Assembly: GCA_910588375.1 (NCBI GenBank)
Contig: CAJUQA010000011.1
Span: 20,316-84,315, forward strand
Reading direction: 5' to 3'
Length of the DNA stretch: 64,000 nucleotides
DNA from: an uncultured Odoribacter sp.
GTDB taxonomy: Bacteria; Bacteroidota; Bacteroidia; Bacteroidales; Marinifilaceae
The notes beneath the pieces were generated by a model. That model worked only from the letters and a program-made list of their open reading frames with translations, was not told the DNA's origin and searched no databases. Shown here piece by piece: positions 16,314 through 24,402 of this stretch. Within the stretch, counting starts at the first letter, position 1; every line of letters starts with the position of its first letter. Made by a program: the position numbers and the translations under genes.

Positions 16314-19300
16314 TCAAAAAGTAAGATTCACTCCGAAAATCACAGTACGGGGTAAAGGATAACCTCCGTTTCGGGGATATTTTGTAGCAGAATCTTCATT
16401 AGATACTTCCGGAGAAAATACATTTTTAGCCCCAGTCAGATAACCTAAATTCTGTCCGGTAACGGAAACTTCCAGATTTTGAATAAAAGCCCGGTCAAGC
16501 CATTTTTTAGGAAATGAATACGTGAGCGCAATTTCCCGGAATGCCAAATAGCTTCCGTCATATACAAACATCGAGGAAGGACGGGCATAATTCCGTTTTT
16601 CCAACTGATCCGCCCAGGTATAAGTAGGATATTTCGCATTCGGATTTTCCGGCGTCCAACTATTTTTCGTCTGTTTCAGAGTATTATAATAGCCCACCAT
16701 ATTTCCCATCATCCAGGCCGTACGTCCATCATACACTTTAAAGTCAAGCGCATAATCCATCTGGGCATATAATTTCAGCCCCTTATACTTAAAAGTCGTG
16801 TTGATTCCTCCGGTCCAATGAGGCATTCGGTTTCCCATCTTCACCATATCGTAATCATCGATAATACCGTCTCCATTTACATCTTTCCACTTCACATCAC
16901 CAGGCTGTACAGGCAATGCCGCAGCCCGGCCATTGGCCGTGACTTTTTCCGACTCCGGTAAATTTGCCCAAGCCTGGGGACCATACAGTATCAATCCATT
17001 ACTCCCGTTATTCCCGCTGGTACGGTCAATCAGATTACCGGGGATTTCTTCTTCATTACGATAAATTCCTTCTGCCTGAAAAGCATACAACATACCGGGT
17101 TCCTGTCCTTCCTGATAACCTCCGACCCATTTCATCTGACCCGTTTTGCCGTCATATACCTGAAAAGCATTCTGCCGATTCCGTTCCAATCCATTCTTCG
17201 GCAACTTTAATATCTTATTCTTATTATAAGCTCCATTTACCCGGACATCCCAACTGAAATCCGTCGTACGCAATACCTTAAAACCTAATTCAAACTCAAA
17301 ACCCCGGTTTCTGATCATCCCGTTATTGGTCCGGAACGTCGAAATTCCGGAAGAACCGGGCAAAGGAATATCGGCATATTTATCCTGCGTTTTCCGATTA
17401 TAAAAAGTAAAATTAGCATTGATTTTATTTTCCAGGAAACTAATATCCAAGCCTGCTTCAAAAGTATGCGACTTTTCCCAACTAAGCCCCGGATTAGGCA
17501 ATTTACCGGGTAAATATCCAAAATCCCCTCCATAAGGGGTGGTAATATAGGAACCTTGTAAATCATAAGCTCCATTTTTCACATTTTCACCGCTGATATT
17601 GGAAACATTCCCATTTAAACCATAGCTGGCCCTCAGTTTTGCAAAAGAAACGATTGAATTCAAACCTTCCATAAACTTTTCCCGTCCAAACACCCAACCG
17701 GCAGACACACCCGGAAAAAATCCCCAACGGTTATCCCCCAACAAGATAGAATAACCGTCTTGCCGCATCGTTGCAGACAGAAGATACTTTCCTTTGTAAT
17801 CATAATTCAAACGGCCAAAAAATGACATAATCCGCTGTCTTTCATGCCAGGAATCTATATTTCTCATCTTCTCTCCAGTAGACGTCAAGCCCAAATCGGC
17901 AAAATCATCTGTCGGAGCCCCAGACCCCGCAGCACTGAATCCTTTCGTATATTCATCATAAAATTCAAAACCGGCCAACACATTCAAATTATGTTCCCGA
18001 GCCACATGCATATCATAATTTACAACAACATTATACGTCTGACTCAACGTCCTGTTCAGATAAGCCGATGATTTCCGGCTTCGATTCCACTCTTCCGCCC
18101 AACGGATATAATCCCGGTCAAAGCTTTCATTCAATTCTTCATCAAACATCATCATTCCTCCCACTTTTACATACAAACCATCCGTAACATCAAATTTCAG
18201 ACTTTGCCCCAAGGTAAACTTATCCGTATTATATTTACGCATAAACTTACTCAAATTAACGGCCATATTTCCGTTCTCATCGTCATCACCTATCAATAAT
18301 TCACCATCGGGTGCATATCCCCTCATCGTGGGAGGTGCTGACAACATAGACGTGAAATAAATATCCTCCTGCCGGGCAACGGCTTCACGCCCATTCGGCA
18401 AACCATTTTTTTTCGAATCTGCAAAGGAAAAATTAGTATAGGACGTCAACCAGTTGTTTACTTTATAATCCCCGTTAAACGTCGCAGTAAAACGCCGGTA
18501 ATAATTATTCAGTGGCAGACCTTCCGAATAGTTATAACCTAAACCGACATAATAACTTCCTCTTTCGCTTCCTCCCGACAAATTGATATTATAATCCTGT
18601 GTAATGGCAGGACGGACAATATTGGCTTTCGCCATATCCCAATTTTTATAAATAATCCTGTCACCATATACCGGATCCGTCATCACTTCCCAACCTTCTT
18701 TCAACAAAAAAGCCAGATCATCCGTATAAATCATCGGACTCCACGTGGCCCGGCCATCCTCATTTCCATTAGCCGGTATTGTTTTATCCGCATCCGCCCA
18801 ATAAATATTACCCGTTCCATACGGCTGTGCCCCTTTTAAAGAAGACATGTCTGTCGTTCCTACCCATTGTCCGGAAGAAGTTTGAAATATTTGGGCAGAA
18901 CGCTGGAAAGCCGTTCGCATCCAATATAAATATTCCCCTGCATCCAAAAATTCATACGGATTATTCATATAGTTTAAACCTACCTTGGCTTTTACATTGA
19001 CAACCATTCGTCCGTTTTTGCCTCTTTTGGTTGTAATCAGTATAACACCATTATTAGCACGAGCACCATACAGCGCTGTCGCTCCGGCATCTTTTAAAAC
19101 TTCCATCGACTCAATATCCTCTGCATTTATATCCGCCATGCTCTCCCGTTGCTGTCCATCCACAAGAATCAAAGGAGACCCGCTGCCATCCAGATTGGTT
19201 CCTCCCCGCAATACCACTGCCGGGATAGCAGAAGGATTCCCCGAAGACTGCTGTATCCTTAAACCGGCAACAGCTCCCGATAATGCCTGGGCCGGATTAG

Positions 19301-20042
19301 AAAAAAGCCCCACACTCATATGTTCTTTCTCCACAGAAGCAATGGAATTCGTTAATTTTGAACGAACTTGGGTACCCCCGTAACCGGTAACCACCACCTC
19401 ATCCAATTGTTGCACGTCTTCCCTTAAAGTCACGTCTATGTGTACCTGTTCCTGTATAATAATCTCCTGAGGCCAATAACCGATAAAACTAAATTGCAAC
19501 ACACTCCCTTTTTCAACGACCAAAGTATATTTGCCTGCAAAATCAGTAGTCGTACCTGTCCCGGTTCCCTTTAACAGGATACTCACGCCCGGTATCGGCT
19601 CTCCTTTCTCATCTTTCACCTGTCCGCTTAACTTCCATTTATCCTGCGTTTGAGGCAAACGGGCAACCTGTTTTTCTTCCTCAAATATGATAATATGCTT
19701 TTCATTAATGACATAATCCATCTGTAAAGGCTCCAGCAATTCATCCAATATCTCCTGTACGGGCTTTTCCTTTGCCACCACAGATACTTTCCGGTTTAAA
19801 TCGATTTCGTTATCCCGATACCAGAAAGAATATCCGTTTTGTGTCCTTAAAGCATCAAAAACCTCACGCAATGTCGCTTTTTCCATCTCCAGTGTCACCC
19901 GTGCTTTTTGGGAATACACTTCTTCTGCCATTACACTAAAAAACGATAAGAAACAGAAGATTAAAATAAGTTTCATAGTCAGATAAAATTTTTGAGAAGG
20001 CCGGTAGTAAACCGCCTTTTCATTTTTCGAAATTATTTTCAT
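16314..20042 (-). CDS. susC: SusC/RagA TonB-dependent transporter with STN signalling domain
   Basis: A 1,242-residue outer-membrane transporter. In order: signal peptide (to about residue 42), STN secretin-like domain (about 46-115, TLREVFDALRTQNGYSFWYR), a carboxypeptidase-regulatory-like domain (about 132-208), a TonB-box region (LDEVVVTGYGG, about 213-223), the plug (GSPLILVDGQQRE, IESMEVLKDAGATALYG) and a 22-strand-type barrel ending FGVNLTF. The STN domain is what transducers use to contact a FecR anti-sigma factor, and fecR lies immediately upstream. The locus therefore probably senses its own substrate. Substrate unknown. Confidence 0.95.
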   Translation of the reverse strand: MKIISKNEKAVYYRPSQKFYLTMKLILIFCFLSFFSVMAEEVYSQKARVTLEMEKATLREVFDALRTQNGYSFWYRDNEIDLNRKVSVVAKEKPVQEILDELLEPLQMDYVINEKHIIIFEEEKQVARLPQTQDKWKLSGQVKDEKGEPIPGVSILLKGTGTGTTTDFAGKYTLVVEKGSVLQFSFIGYWPQEIIIQEQVHIDVTLREDVQQLDEVVVTGYGGTQVRSKLTNSIASVEKEHMSVGLFSNPAQALSGAVAGLRIQQSSGNPSAIPAVVLRGGTNLDGSGSPLILVDGQQRESMADINAEDIESMEVLKDAGATALYGARANNGVILITTKRGKNGRMVVNVKAKVGLNYMNNPYEFLDAGEYLYWMRTAFQRSAQIFQTSSGQWVGTTDMSSLKGAQPYGTGNIYWADADKTIPANGNEDGRATWSPMIYTDDLAFLLKEGWEVMTDPVYGDRIIYKNWDMAKANIVRPAITQDYNINLSGGSERGSYYVGLGYNYSEGLPLNNYYRRFTATFNGDYKVNNWLTSYTNFSFADSKKNGLPNGREAVARQEDIYFTSMLSAPPTMRGYAPDGELLIGDDDENGNMAVNLSKFMRKYNTDKFTLGQSLKFDVTDGLYVKVGGMMMFDEELNESFDRDYIRWAEEWNRSRKSSAYLNRTLSQTYNVVVNYDMHVAREHNLNVLAGFEFYDEYTKGFSAAGSGAPTDDFADLGLTSTGEKMRNIDSWHERQRIMSFFGRLNYDYKGKYLLSATMRQDGYSILLGDNRWGFFPGVSAGWVFGREKFMEGLNSIVSFAKLRASYGLNGNVSNISGENVKNGAYDLQGSYITTPYGGDFGYLPGKLPNPGLSWEKSHTFEAGLDISFLENKINANFTFYNRKTQDKYADIPLPGSSGISTFRTNNGMIRNRGFEFELGFKVLRTTDFSWDVRVNGAYNKNKILKLPKNGLERNRQNAFQVYDGKTGQMKWVGGYQEGQEPGMLYAFQAEGIYRNEEEIPGNLIDRTSGNNGSNGLILYGPQAWANLPESEKVTANGRAAALPVQPGDVKWKDVNGDGIIDDYDMVKMGNRMPHWTGGINTTFKYKGLKLYAQMDYALDFKVYDGRTAWMMGNMVGYYNTLKQTKNSWTPENPNAKYPTYTWADQLEKRNYARPSSMFVYDGSYLAFREIALTYSFPKKWLDRAFIQNLEVSVTGQNLGYLTGAKNVFSPEVSNEDSATKYPRNGGYPLPRTVIFGVNLTF

Positions 20043-20091
20043 AACTTTGTGTGATTAAATTGATAATTTTCGTTAAGAATTTTCAGTTTGG

Positions 20092-20121
20092 GAACCGGAA
20101 TGGGGCAAACATTTCCGGTTC
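20092..20121. other. Intercistronic hairpin between fecR and susC
   Basis: GAACCGGAA (20092-20100) and TTCCGGTTC (20113-20121) form a perfect 9-bp stem with a 12-nt loop in the 117-base fecR-susC gap. A T run follows only on the plus strand, where there is no gene to terminate. In the leftward transcript it would be a leader hairpin about 50 bases before the susC start, perhaps a processing or stability element. No clear housekeeping promoter is visible, as expected if the ECF sigma factor drives susC. Confidence 0.5.
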
Positions 20122-20159
20122 TTTTTATTTCTCATATTTCCATAGGCTGTTGATTAAGG

Positions 20160-21101
20160 TTAATAAATTATTATTTTTTCATTTTCCCGTCGATAGTTGA
20201 TTCTTCTATCAGACGTGATTATATTCAATATCTCATCAATATTTTCCTGATGAACAAATTCTCCCGAAAACCGAATCTGTTTCAAGGCCGGCGAAATAAT
20301 TTCAATCTTTACATTGAAATGACGCATCAGCTGCACCACAATCTGGGATAATAGCTCCGAACGAAAATAAAATTTATTCTCCCGCCAAGCACTATATAAA
20401 AACGTTTCTACCGCTTGCTTTTTTATTTCCTTTTTCCCTTTTTTATATATCACCTGCTCACCGGGTCTCACCTCTACCTGATGCCGGGGAGAAACAATAT
20501 CGACCTTACCTGTTTCCAAAGTCACTTTGACCTGTTCATCTTCCGTATACCCTTCTATATTGAAAGTAGTTCCCAATACCTTCACCTGCAAATCATTTAC
20601 TTGCACGACGAAAGGCTTTGCCGGATTTTTTGTTACTTCAAAAAATGCTTCCCCTTCCAGACTTATCCGGCGTTTATCCCCGACAAAACGGTCCGGATAT
20701 TCAATACAGGAACCTCCGTTTAAAGTTACTTTCGTACTATCCGGCAAATACACCGAAGACCTTATCCCATAAGGACATTCCAATTTTACTATTTGTACTT
20801 GTTGCTCGATACGACTCCATTGATAAACCCACATATGACTGAAGCTTAACAACAAAACGACACCTGCCGCAATAGCCGTCCAACGCACAATACGTCTCCG
20901 GATTTCCCGTTTCCGAAGTCTTGTCTGCAAACGTTTCCATACAATCGTGCGATATTTTTCCGCTGTTTGTTCTATTTCTTCTCCGACACTTATATTCTCC
21001 AGCAAAAAAATTAACCGTTCTTCCTCTTTCGTTCGAGATAAATCAGCACTAACGGATGAATACAAATCATCTTCCGGTAATTTTCGATCCATATACAACA
21101 T
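20160..21101 (-). CDS. FecR-type anti-sigma factor
   Basis: A 313-residue single-pass membrane protein. The N-terminal cytoplasmic part is about residues 1-88, the membrane segment about 92-112 (WTAIAAGVVLLLSFSHMWVY), the periplasmic FecR domain about 120-220 (LPDSTKVTLNGGSCIEYPDR, ISLEGEAFFEVTKNPAKPFV) and a C-terminal DUF4974-like part follows (FNVKIEIISPALKQIRFSG). Such proteins hold an ECF sigma factor until the STN domain of a loaded transporter releases it. The gene lies between its likely partners, the sigma factor and the STN-bearing SusC. Confidence 0.93.
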   Translation of the reverse strand: MLYMDRKLPEDDLYSSVSADLSRTKEEERLIFLLENISVGEEIEQTAEKYRTIVWKRLQTRLRKREIRRRIVRWTAIAAGVVLLLSFSHMWVYQWSRIEQQVQIVKLECPYGIRSSVYLPDSTKVTLNGGSCIEYPDRFVGDKRRISLEGEAFFEVTKNPAKPFVVQVNDLQVKVLGTTFNIEGYTEDEQVKVTLETGKVDIVSPRHQVEVRPGEQVIYKKGKKEIKKQAVETFLYSAWRENKFYFRSELLSQIVVQLMRHFNVKIEIISPALKQIRFSGEFVHQENIDEILNIITSDRRINYRRENEKIIIY

Positions 21102-21192
21102 TTTTTAGAGTCACTCATTTATATGAGTAACTTTTAACAAAAAACGTTTAAGAAAAAATAATTTTTTTGAGAAAATCAGGAAAATTTATTCA

Positions 21193-21804
21193 TCAGGAGA
21201 AATTCCTGATGAATAAAATACCAAGAATGGTCACCAAATTTAAATTGGGATAATAAACCTTCAACTCCTTCAAAATCTTATCTACGGCTATCTTCATCTG
21301 TACCCGTACTGTACTTTCCGAAAGGGAAAGCGCCTGAGCGATCTCCTTTGTCTGTAGCCCCTCTGCACGATTCATCAAAAAAATCATCCGACACTTTTCA
21401 GGAAGCTTGTTCACAATCTTTTCTATCAACTGTTCTATTTCCTCCCTTTCCAGCTGATTTTCCAACTCTGTCCCTTCCGATAATTCCAAATGAAGAGGAA
21501 TATCTTCTATACCGACCTTCCGGTAATCCCTGTTCTGACGAAGATAACGAATAGCTTCATTTTTTGCTATGATATAAAGATAAGCATCCAATGACTTAAT
21601 ATCTTTCAACGCACAGCGTGATTTCCATATAATAAAGAAAACATCGGATACCACTTCTGCTGCCGCATCTCCCTGACGCAGATAATAATAGACAAAACGA
21701 AATACTTTTTTATAATATAAATTATAAAACACGGAAAAAGCTCGCTGATTACTTTCTCCAACCAACATCAATAATTCTTCCATATCCCACTCCGCAACTT
21801 TCAT
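21193..21804 (-). CDS. ECF-type RNA polymerase sigma factor
   Basis: A 203-residue sigma-70 family protein of the Bacteroidetes FecI-like class. Region 2 is about residues 20-85 (AFSVFYNLYYKKVFRFVYYY, AAEVVSDVFFIIWKSR). Region 4 is about 130-185 (LPEKCRMIFLMNRAEGLQTK, EIAQALSLSESTVRVQM). The ATG at 21804 is preferred over a TTG four codons upstream. It most likely directs transcription of the downstream susC-susD-hydrolase genes under control of the adjacent FecR. It starts 57 bases after the end of ddl, so read-through from ddl is possible. Confidence 0.93.
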   Translation of the reverse strand: MKVAEWDMEELLMLVGESNQRAFSVFYNLYYKKVFRFVYYYLRQGDAAAEVVSDVFFIIWKSRCALKDIKSLDAYLYIIAKNEAIRYLRQNRDYRKVGIEDIPLHLELSEGTELENQLEREEIEQLIEKIVNKLPEKCRMIFLMNRAEGLQTKEIAQALSLSESTVRVQMKIAVDKILKELKVYYPNLNLVTILGILFIRNFS

Positions 21805-21861
21805 TCTTATCAGCAAAAATCCGTTTTACCTCATCAATTCCCGCCTCTTCTACATATGTAG

Positions 21862-22848
21862 TTATTTCTTATTCTTCTTCAATTTATCTTCTATAATCTC
21901 TGTCAAGATATTCCGCAAAGGTATTCCCATAACTTTAGCCATTTTCGGCACAAAACTATTGGCGGTCATTCCGGGGGTGGTGTTCACTTCCAGCATGATA
22001 ACCTTGTCTCCCTGAACAAATCCATCGATGCGGACAATTCCCTCACACCGGAGAAGATCATATACTTCGGAAGCCATGTTCTGTATCTTTTCCGTAATCT
22101 CTTCCGAAAAACGACCGGGGATAATCTCATCCGACATGGTGGCGTCATATTTGGCCTCATAATCAAAAAATTCCTTCTTCGGCACCACCTCCGCTACCGG
22201 AAACACCACTTTCTTCTCCCCTACTTTATACAAGCCACAGGTAAACTCCGTGCCATCAATGAAGGTCTCGACCAACACTTCCTTACACTTTTCAAAAGCC
22301 ATTTTCAACGCAGTGTCAAAATCTTCCTTGCTTTTTACTTTCGACACCCCGAAACTGGAACCTTCGGCATTCGGTTTTACGAAACAAGGCAGACCTACCG
22401 TTTCCAATATCGCGTCCCGGTCATACTCCTTTCCCCGAAACAACATCACCGGATGGGTGGTTTCTATCCCGAATCCCTGTACATAATTCGTACAGGTATA
22501 TTTATCAAAGGTCAAAGCTTCCGCAAGCACACTACTGGTTGAATACGGCACTCCCATCATATCCAAATATCCCTGCAACATCCCGTTCTCACCCGGATTT
22601 CCGTGAATCGTAATATAAGCAAAATCAAAACATACCTTCTCTCCCTCCCGATTGAATGAAAAATCATTCTTATCCACCGGATATTGCTTCCCGTTCCACT
22701 CGACCAGCCATTCCCGCCCCTTCAGAATCATCAGATATTTATTGTAACGCTCGCCATCCACTTCCGAGAAAATATGATTTCCGGACTGTATGGAAACTCC
22801 GTATTCAGAAGAATTACCGCCTGCAATAACAACCACATTTTTTTTCAT
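21862..22848 (-). CDS. ddl: D-alanine--D-alanine ligase
   Basis: A 328-residue ATP-grasp ligase that makes D-Ala-D-Ala for peptidoglycan. Typical parts are the N-terminal VIAGGNSSEYGVSIQSG, the ATP-grasp region with LPCFVKPNAEGSSFGVSKVK and VLVETFIDGTEFTCGLY, and VMLEVNTTPGM-like C-terminal metal-binding residues (MLEVNTTPGMT). The frame is open further upstream, but those residues are Cys/Phe rich and unlike Ddl. A good promoter at 22901-22931 would start transcription downstream of the longer start, so the ATG at 22848 is the likely start. Confidence 0.94.
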   Translation of the reverse strand: MKKNVVVIAGGNSSEYGVSIQSGNHIFSEVDGERYNKYLMILKGREWLVEWNGKQYPVDKNDFSFNREGEKVCFDFAYITIHGNPGENGMLQGYLDMMGVPYSTSSVLAEALTFDKYTCTNYVQGFGIETTHPVMLFRGKEYDRDAILETVGLPCFVKPNAEGSSFGVSKVKSKEDFDTALKMAFEKCKEVLVETFIDGTEFTCGLYKVGEKKVVFPVAEVVPKKEFFDYEAKYDATMSDEIIPGRFSEEITEKIQNMASEVYDLLRCEGIVRIDGFVQGDKVIMLEVNTTPGMTANSFVPKMAKVMGIPLRNILTEIIEDKLKKNKK

Positions 22849-22900
22849 ATCACGATACAAATTAAAATTAACTGTTTCAACTCCCGTCCTCCGGGACATG

Positions 22901-22931
22901 CAAAGGTACAGAAATTGCCATTCCAACCAAC
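22901..22931 (-). promoter_or_regulatory. Promoter of ddl
   Basis: On the minus strand GTTG (22931-22928), a 19-base spacer and TACCTTTG (22908-22901) match the Bacteroides -33/-7 pattern well. Expected start of transcription is near 22894, about 45 bases before the ddl ATG. Confidence 0.6.
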
Positions 22932-22994
22932 ATACATATACAAAAAAGATAGTATCTGAAAAGCATGTAAATTGTATACCTATCGGTTCCGAAT

Positions 22995-23057
22995 AAAAAA
23001 GCATAGCTTTTTACTCAAAAAAGCATAGCTTTTCGCATCAAAAACCTATGCTTTTTT
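22995..23057. repeat. Three-copy palindromic repeat between ddl and mdh
   Basis: A 17-base unit, AAAAAAGCATAGCTTTT, occurs at 22995-23011 and 23017-23033, followed by an inverted partial copy, CTATGCTTTTTT, at 23046-23057. Each direct copy is itself nearly palindromic around GCATAGC/AGC. The second copy can pair with the inverted one over 12 bases. It lies in the 400-base divergent ddl/mdh region, 110 bases upstream of the mdh promoter. A regulator-binding array or a terminator-like structure are both possible. The rest of the region is AT rich without a gene. Confidence 0.6.
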
Positions 23058-23166
23058 AAAACGGGCTTTTTGACCTCTTTCACAAACAATCATTCAAGAT
23101 GATTTACCTACGTTTAAAACACATTCAAAACTCATTTAAGAATATTAAAGAAAAAATTCTCTAATT

Positions 23167-23197
23167 TTTGCCAAAACAAAAAAAAGGATTAAATTTG
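23167..23197 (+). promoter_or_regulatory. Promoter of mdh
   Basis: TTTG (23167-23170), 19 bases, then TAAATTTG (23190-23197): an exact Bacteroides-type promoter, giving a leader of about 45 bases before the mdh ATG. Confidence 0.75.
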
Positions 23198-23248
23198 ACC
23201 AGCAGAAAATAAATCTGAATCTGTAATTAATAACTAAAAAATAAAGAA

Positions 23249-24184
23249 ATGAAAGTAACAGTTGTTGGAGCCGGTAACGTTGGAGCAACATGCGCCAATT
23301 GCATCGCTCAGAAAGACATTGTAAATGAAGTGGTTCTTTTGGATATCAAAGAAGGCGTTTCCGAAGGGAAATCTCTGGATATGTGGCAAACAGCCCCGAT
23401 CAACATGTATGATACCCGTATCAAAGGCGTAACAAACGATTACAGCGCCACAGCTGATTCAGAAGTGGTTGTCATCACTTCCGGTCTTCCCCGCAAACCC
23501 GGCATGAGCCGCGACGATTTGATTTCCACCAATGCCGGTATCGTGAAATCCGTTACGGAAAACATTATCAAACATTCTCCGGACGCCAAGATTATCATTG
23601 TATCCAATCCTTTGGATGTAATGTGCTATTGCGCTTTCCTGGCTGCCAAAGTGGATTCATCGAAAGTATTCGGTATGGCCGGTATTCTGGATACGGCTCG
23701 TTACAAAGCTTTCCTGGCCGAAGCGTTGAATATTTCTCCGAAAGACATCCAGGCTCTTCTGTTGGGCGGTCATGGTGACACGATGGTACCGCTTCCAAGA
23801 TACACCACTGTAGCCGGTATTCCTGTTACGGAATTGATTGACAGCGAAAAGCTGAATGCCATCATCGAAAGAACCAAAGTAGGCGGCGGTGAATTGGTAA
23901 AACTGATGGGTACTTCCGCCTGGTATGCTCCGGGTGCTGCCGCAGCACAGATGGTTGAAGCCATCATTTGCAACTCCAGAAGAGTATTTCCGGTATGCGC
24001 TATGCTGAACGGTGAATACGGAATGAAAAATATCTATCTGGGAGTTCCCGTTGTTTTAGGCAAAAACGGTATTGAAAAAATTGTAGAGGTATCGCTGAAT
24101 GCTGACGAAAAAGAATTGCTGAACAAATCGGCAGAAGCTGTAAAAAGCGTCATGAGCGTTCTGGATAACATGAAAATGTTTTAA
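23249..24184 (+). CDS. mdh: Malate dehydrogenase
   Basis: A 311-residue NAD-dependent malate dehydrogenase of the lactate-dehydrogenase-like class. The nucleotide-binding VVGAGNVGATCANC is at the N-terminus. The substrate-binding arginines are in LPRKPGMSRDDL, and the catalytic His175 is in LLGGHGDTMVPL. In Bacteroidales it reduces oxaloacetate on the fermentative branch to succinate. The gene stands alone, with its own promoter and terminator. Confidence 0.96.
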   Translation: MKVTVVGAGNVGATCANCIAQKDIVNEVVLLDIKEGVSEGKSLDMWQTAPINMYDTRIKGVTNDYSATADSEVVVITSGLPRKPGMSRDDLISTNAGIVKSVTENIIKHSPDAKIIIVSNPLDVMCYCAFLAAKVDSSKVFGMAGILDTARYKAFLAEALNISPKDIQALLLGGHGDTMVPLPRYTTVAGIPVTELIDSEKLNAIIERTKVGGGELVKLMGTSAWYAPGAAAAQMVEAIICNSRRVFPVCAMLNGEYGMKNIYLGVPVVLGKNGIEKIVEVSLNADEKELLNKSAEAVKSVMSVLDNMKMF

Positions 24185-24205
24185 TCCGACAACCAAACAA
24201 GTTTC

Positions 24206-24237
24206 AGAGACTGTCTAATCATAGACAGTCTCTTTTG
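24206..24237 (+). terminator. Terminator after mdh
   Basis: AGAGACTGTCTA (24206-24217) pairs perfectly with TAGACAGTCTCT (24222-24233) around a 4-nt loop, followed by TTTT. It starts 22 bases after the stop codon. Confidence 0.9.
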
Positions 24238-24310
24238 TATCCGGATATTGCAACTCCGGTATATCCATAACTTTCCCACCTGGTCTATAACAAACTTTCC
24301 GCCCAACTCC

Positions 24311-24341
24311 TGTGGGAATTCAAAAAAATATTATACTTTTG
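24311..24341 (+). promoter_or_regulatory. Probable promoter of secDF
   Basis: TACTTTTG at 24334-24341 is an exact -7 element. TGTG at 24311-24314, 19 bases upstream, is a three-of-four match to the -33 element. The leader would be about 55 bases. Confidence 0.5.
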
Positions 24342-24402
24342 CGCATTAAAATCTTTGAGAAAGAAATAAAATCTGAATAATACCCAAAAACTATTTAACA
24401 AA

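Noticed and set aside
22849..23004. A 52-codon N-terminal extension of ddl
   Set aside because: Cys/Phe-rich and unlike Ddl, and it lies upstream of the best ddl promoter, so it is not transcribed from it.
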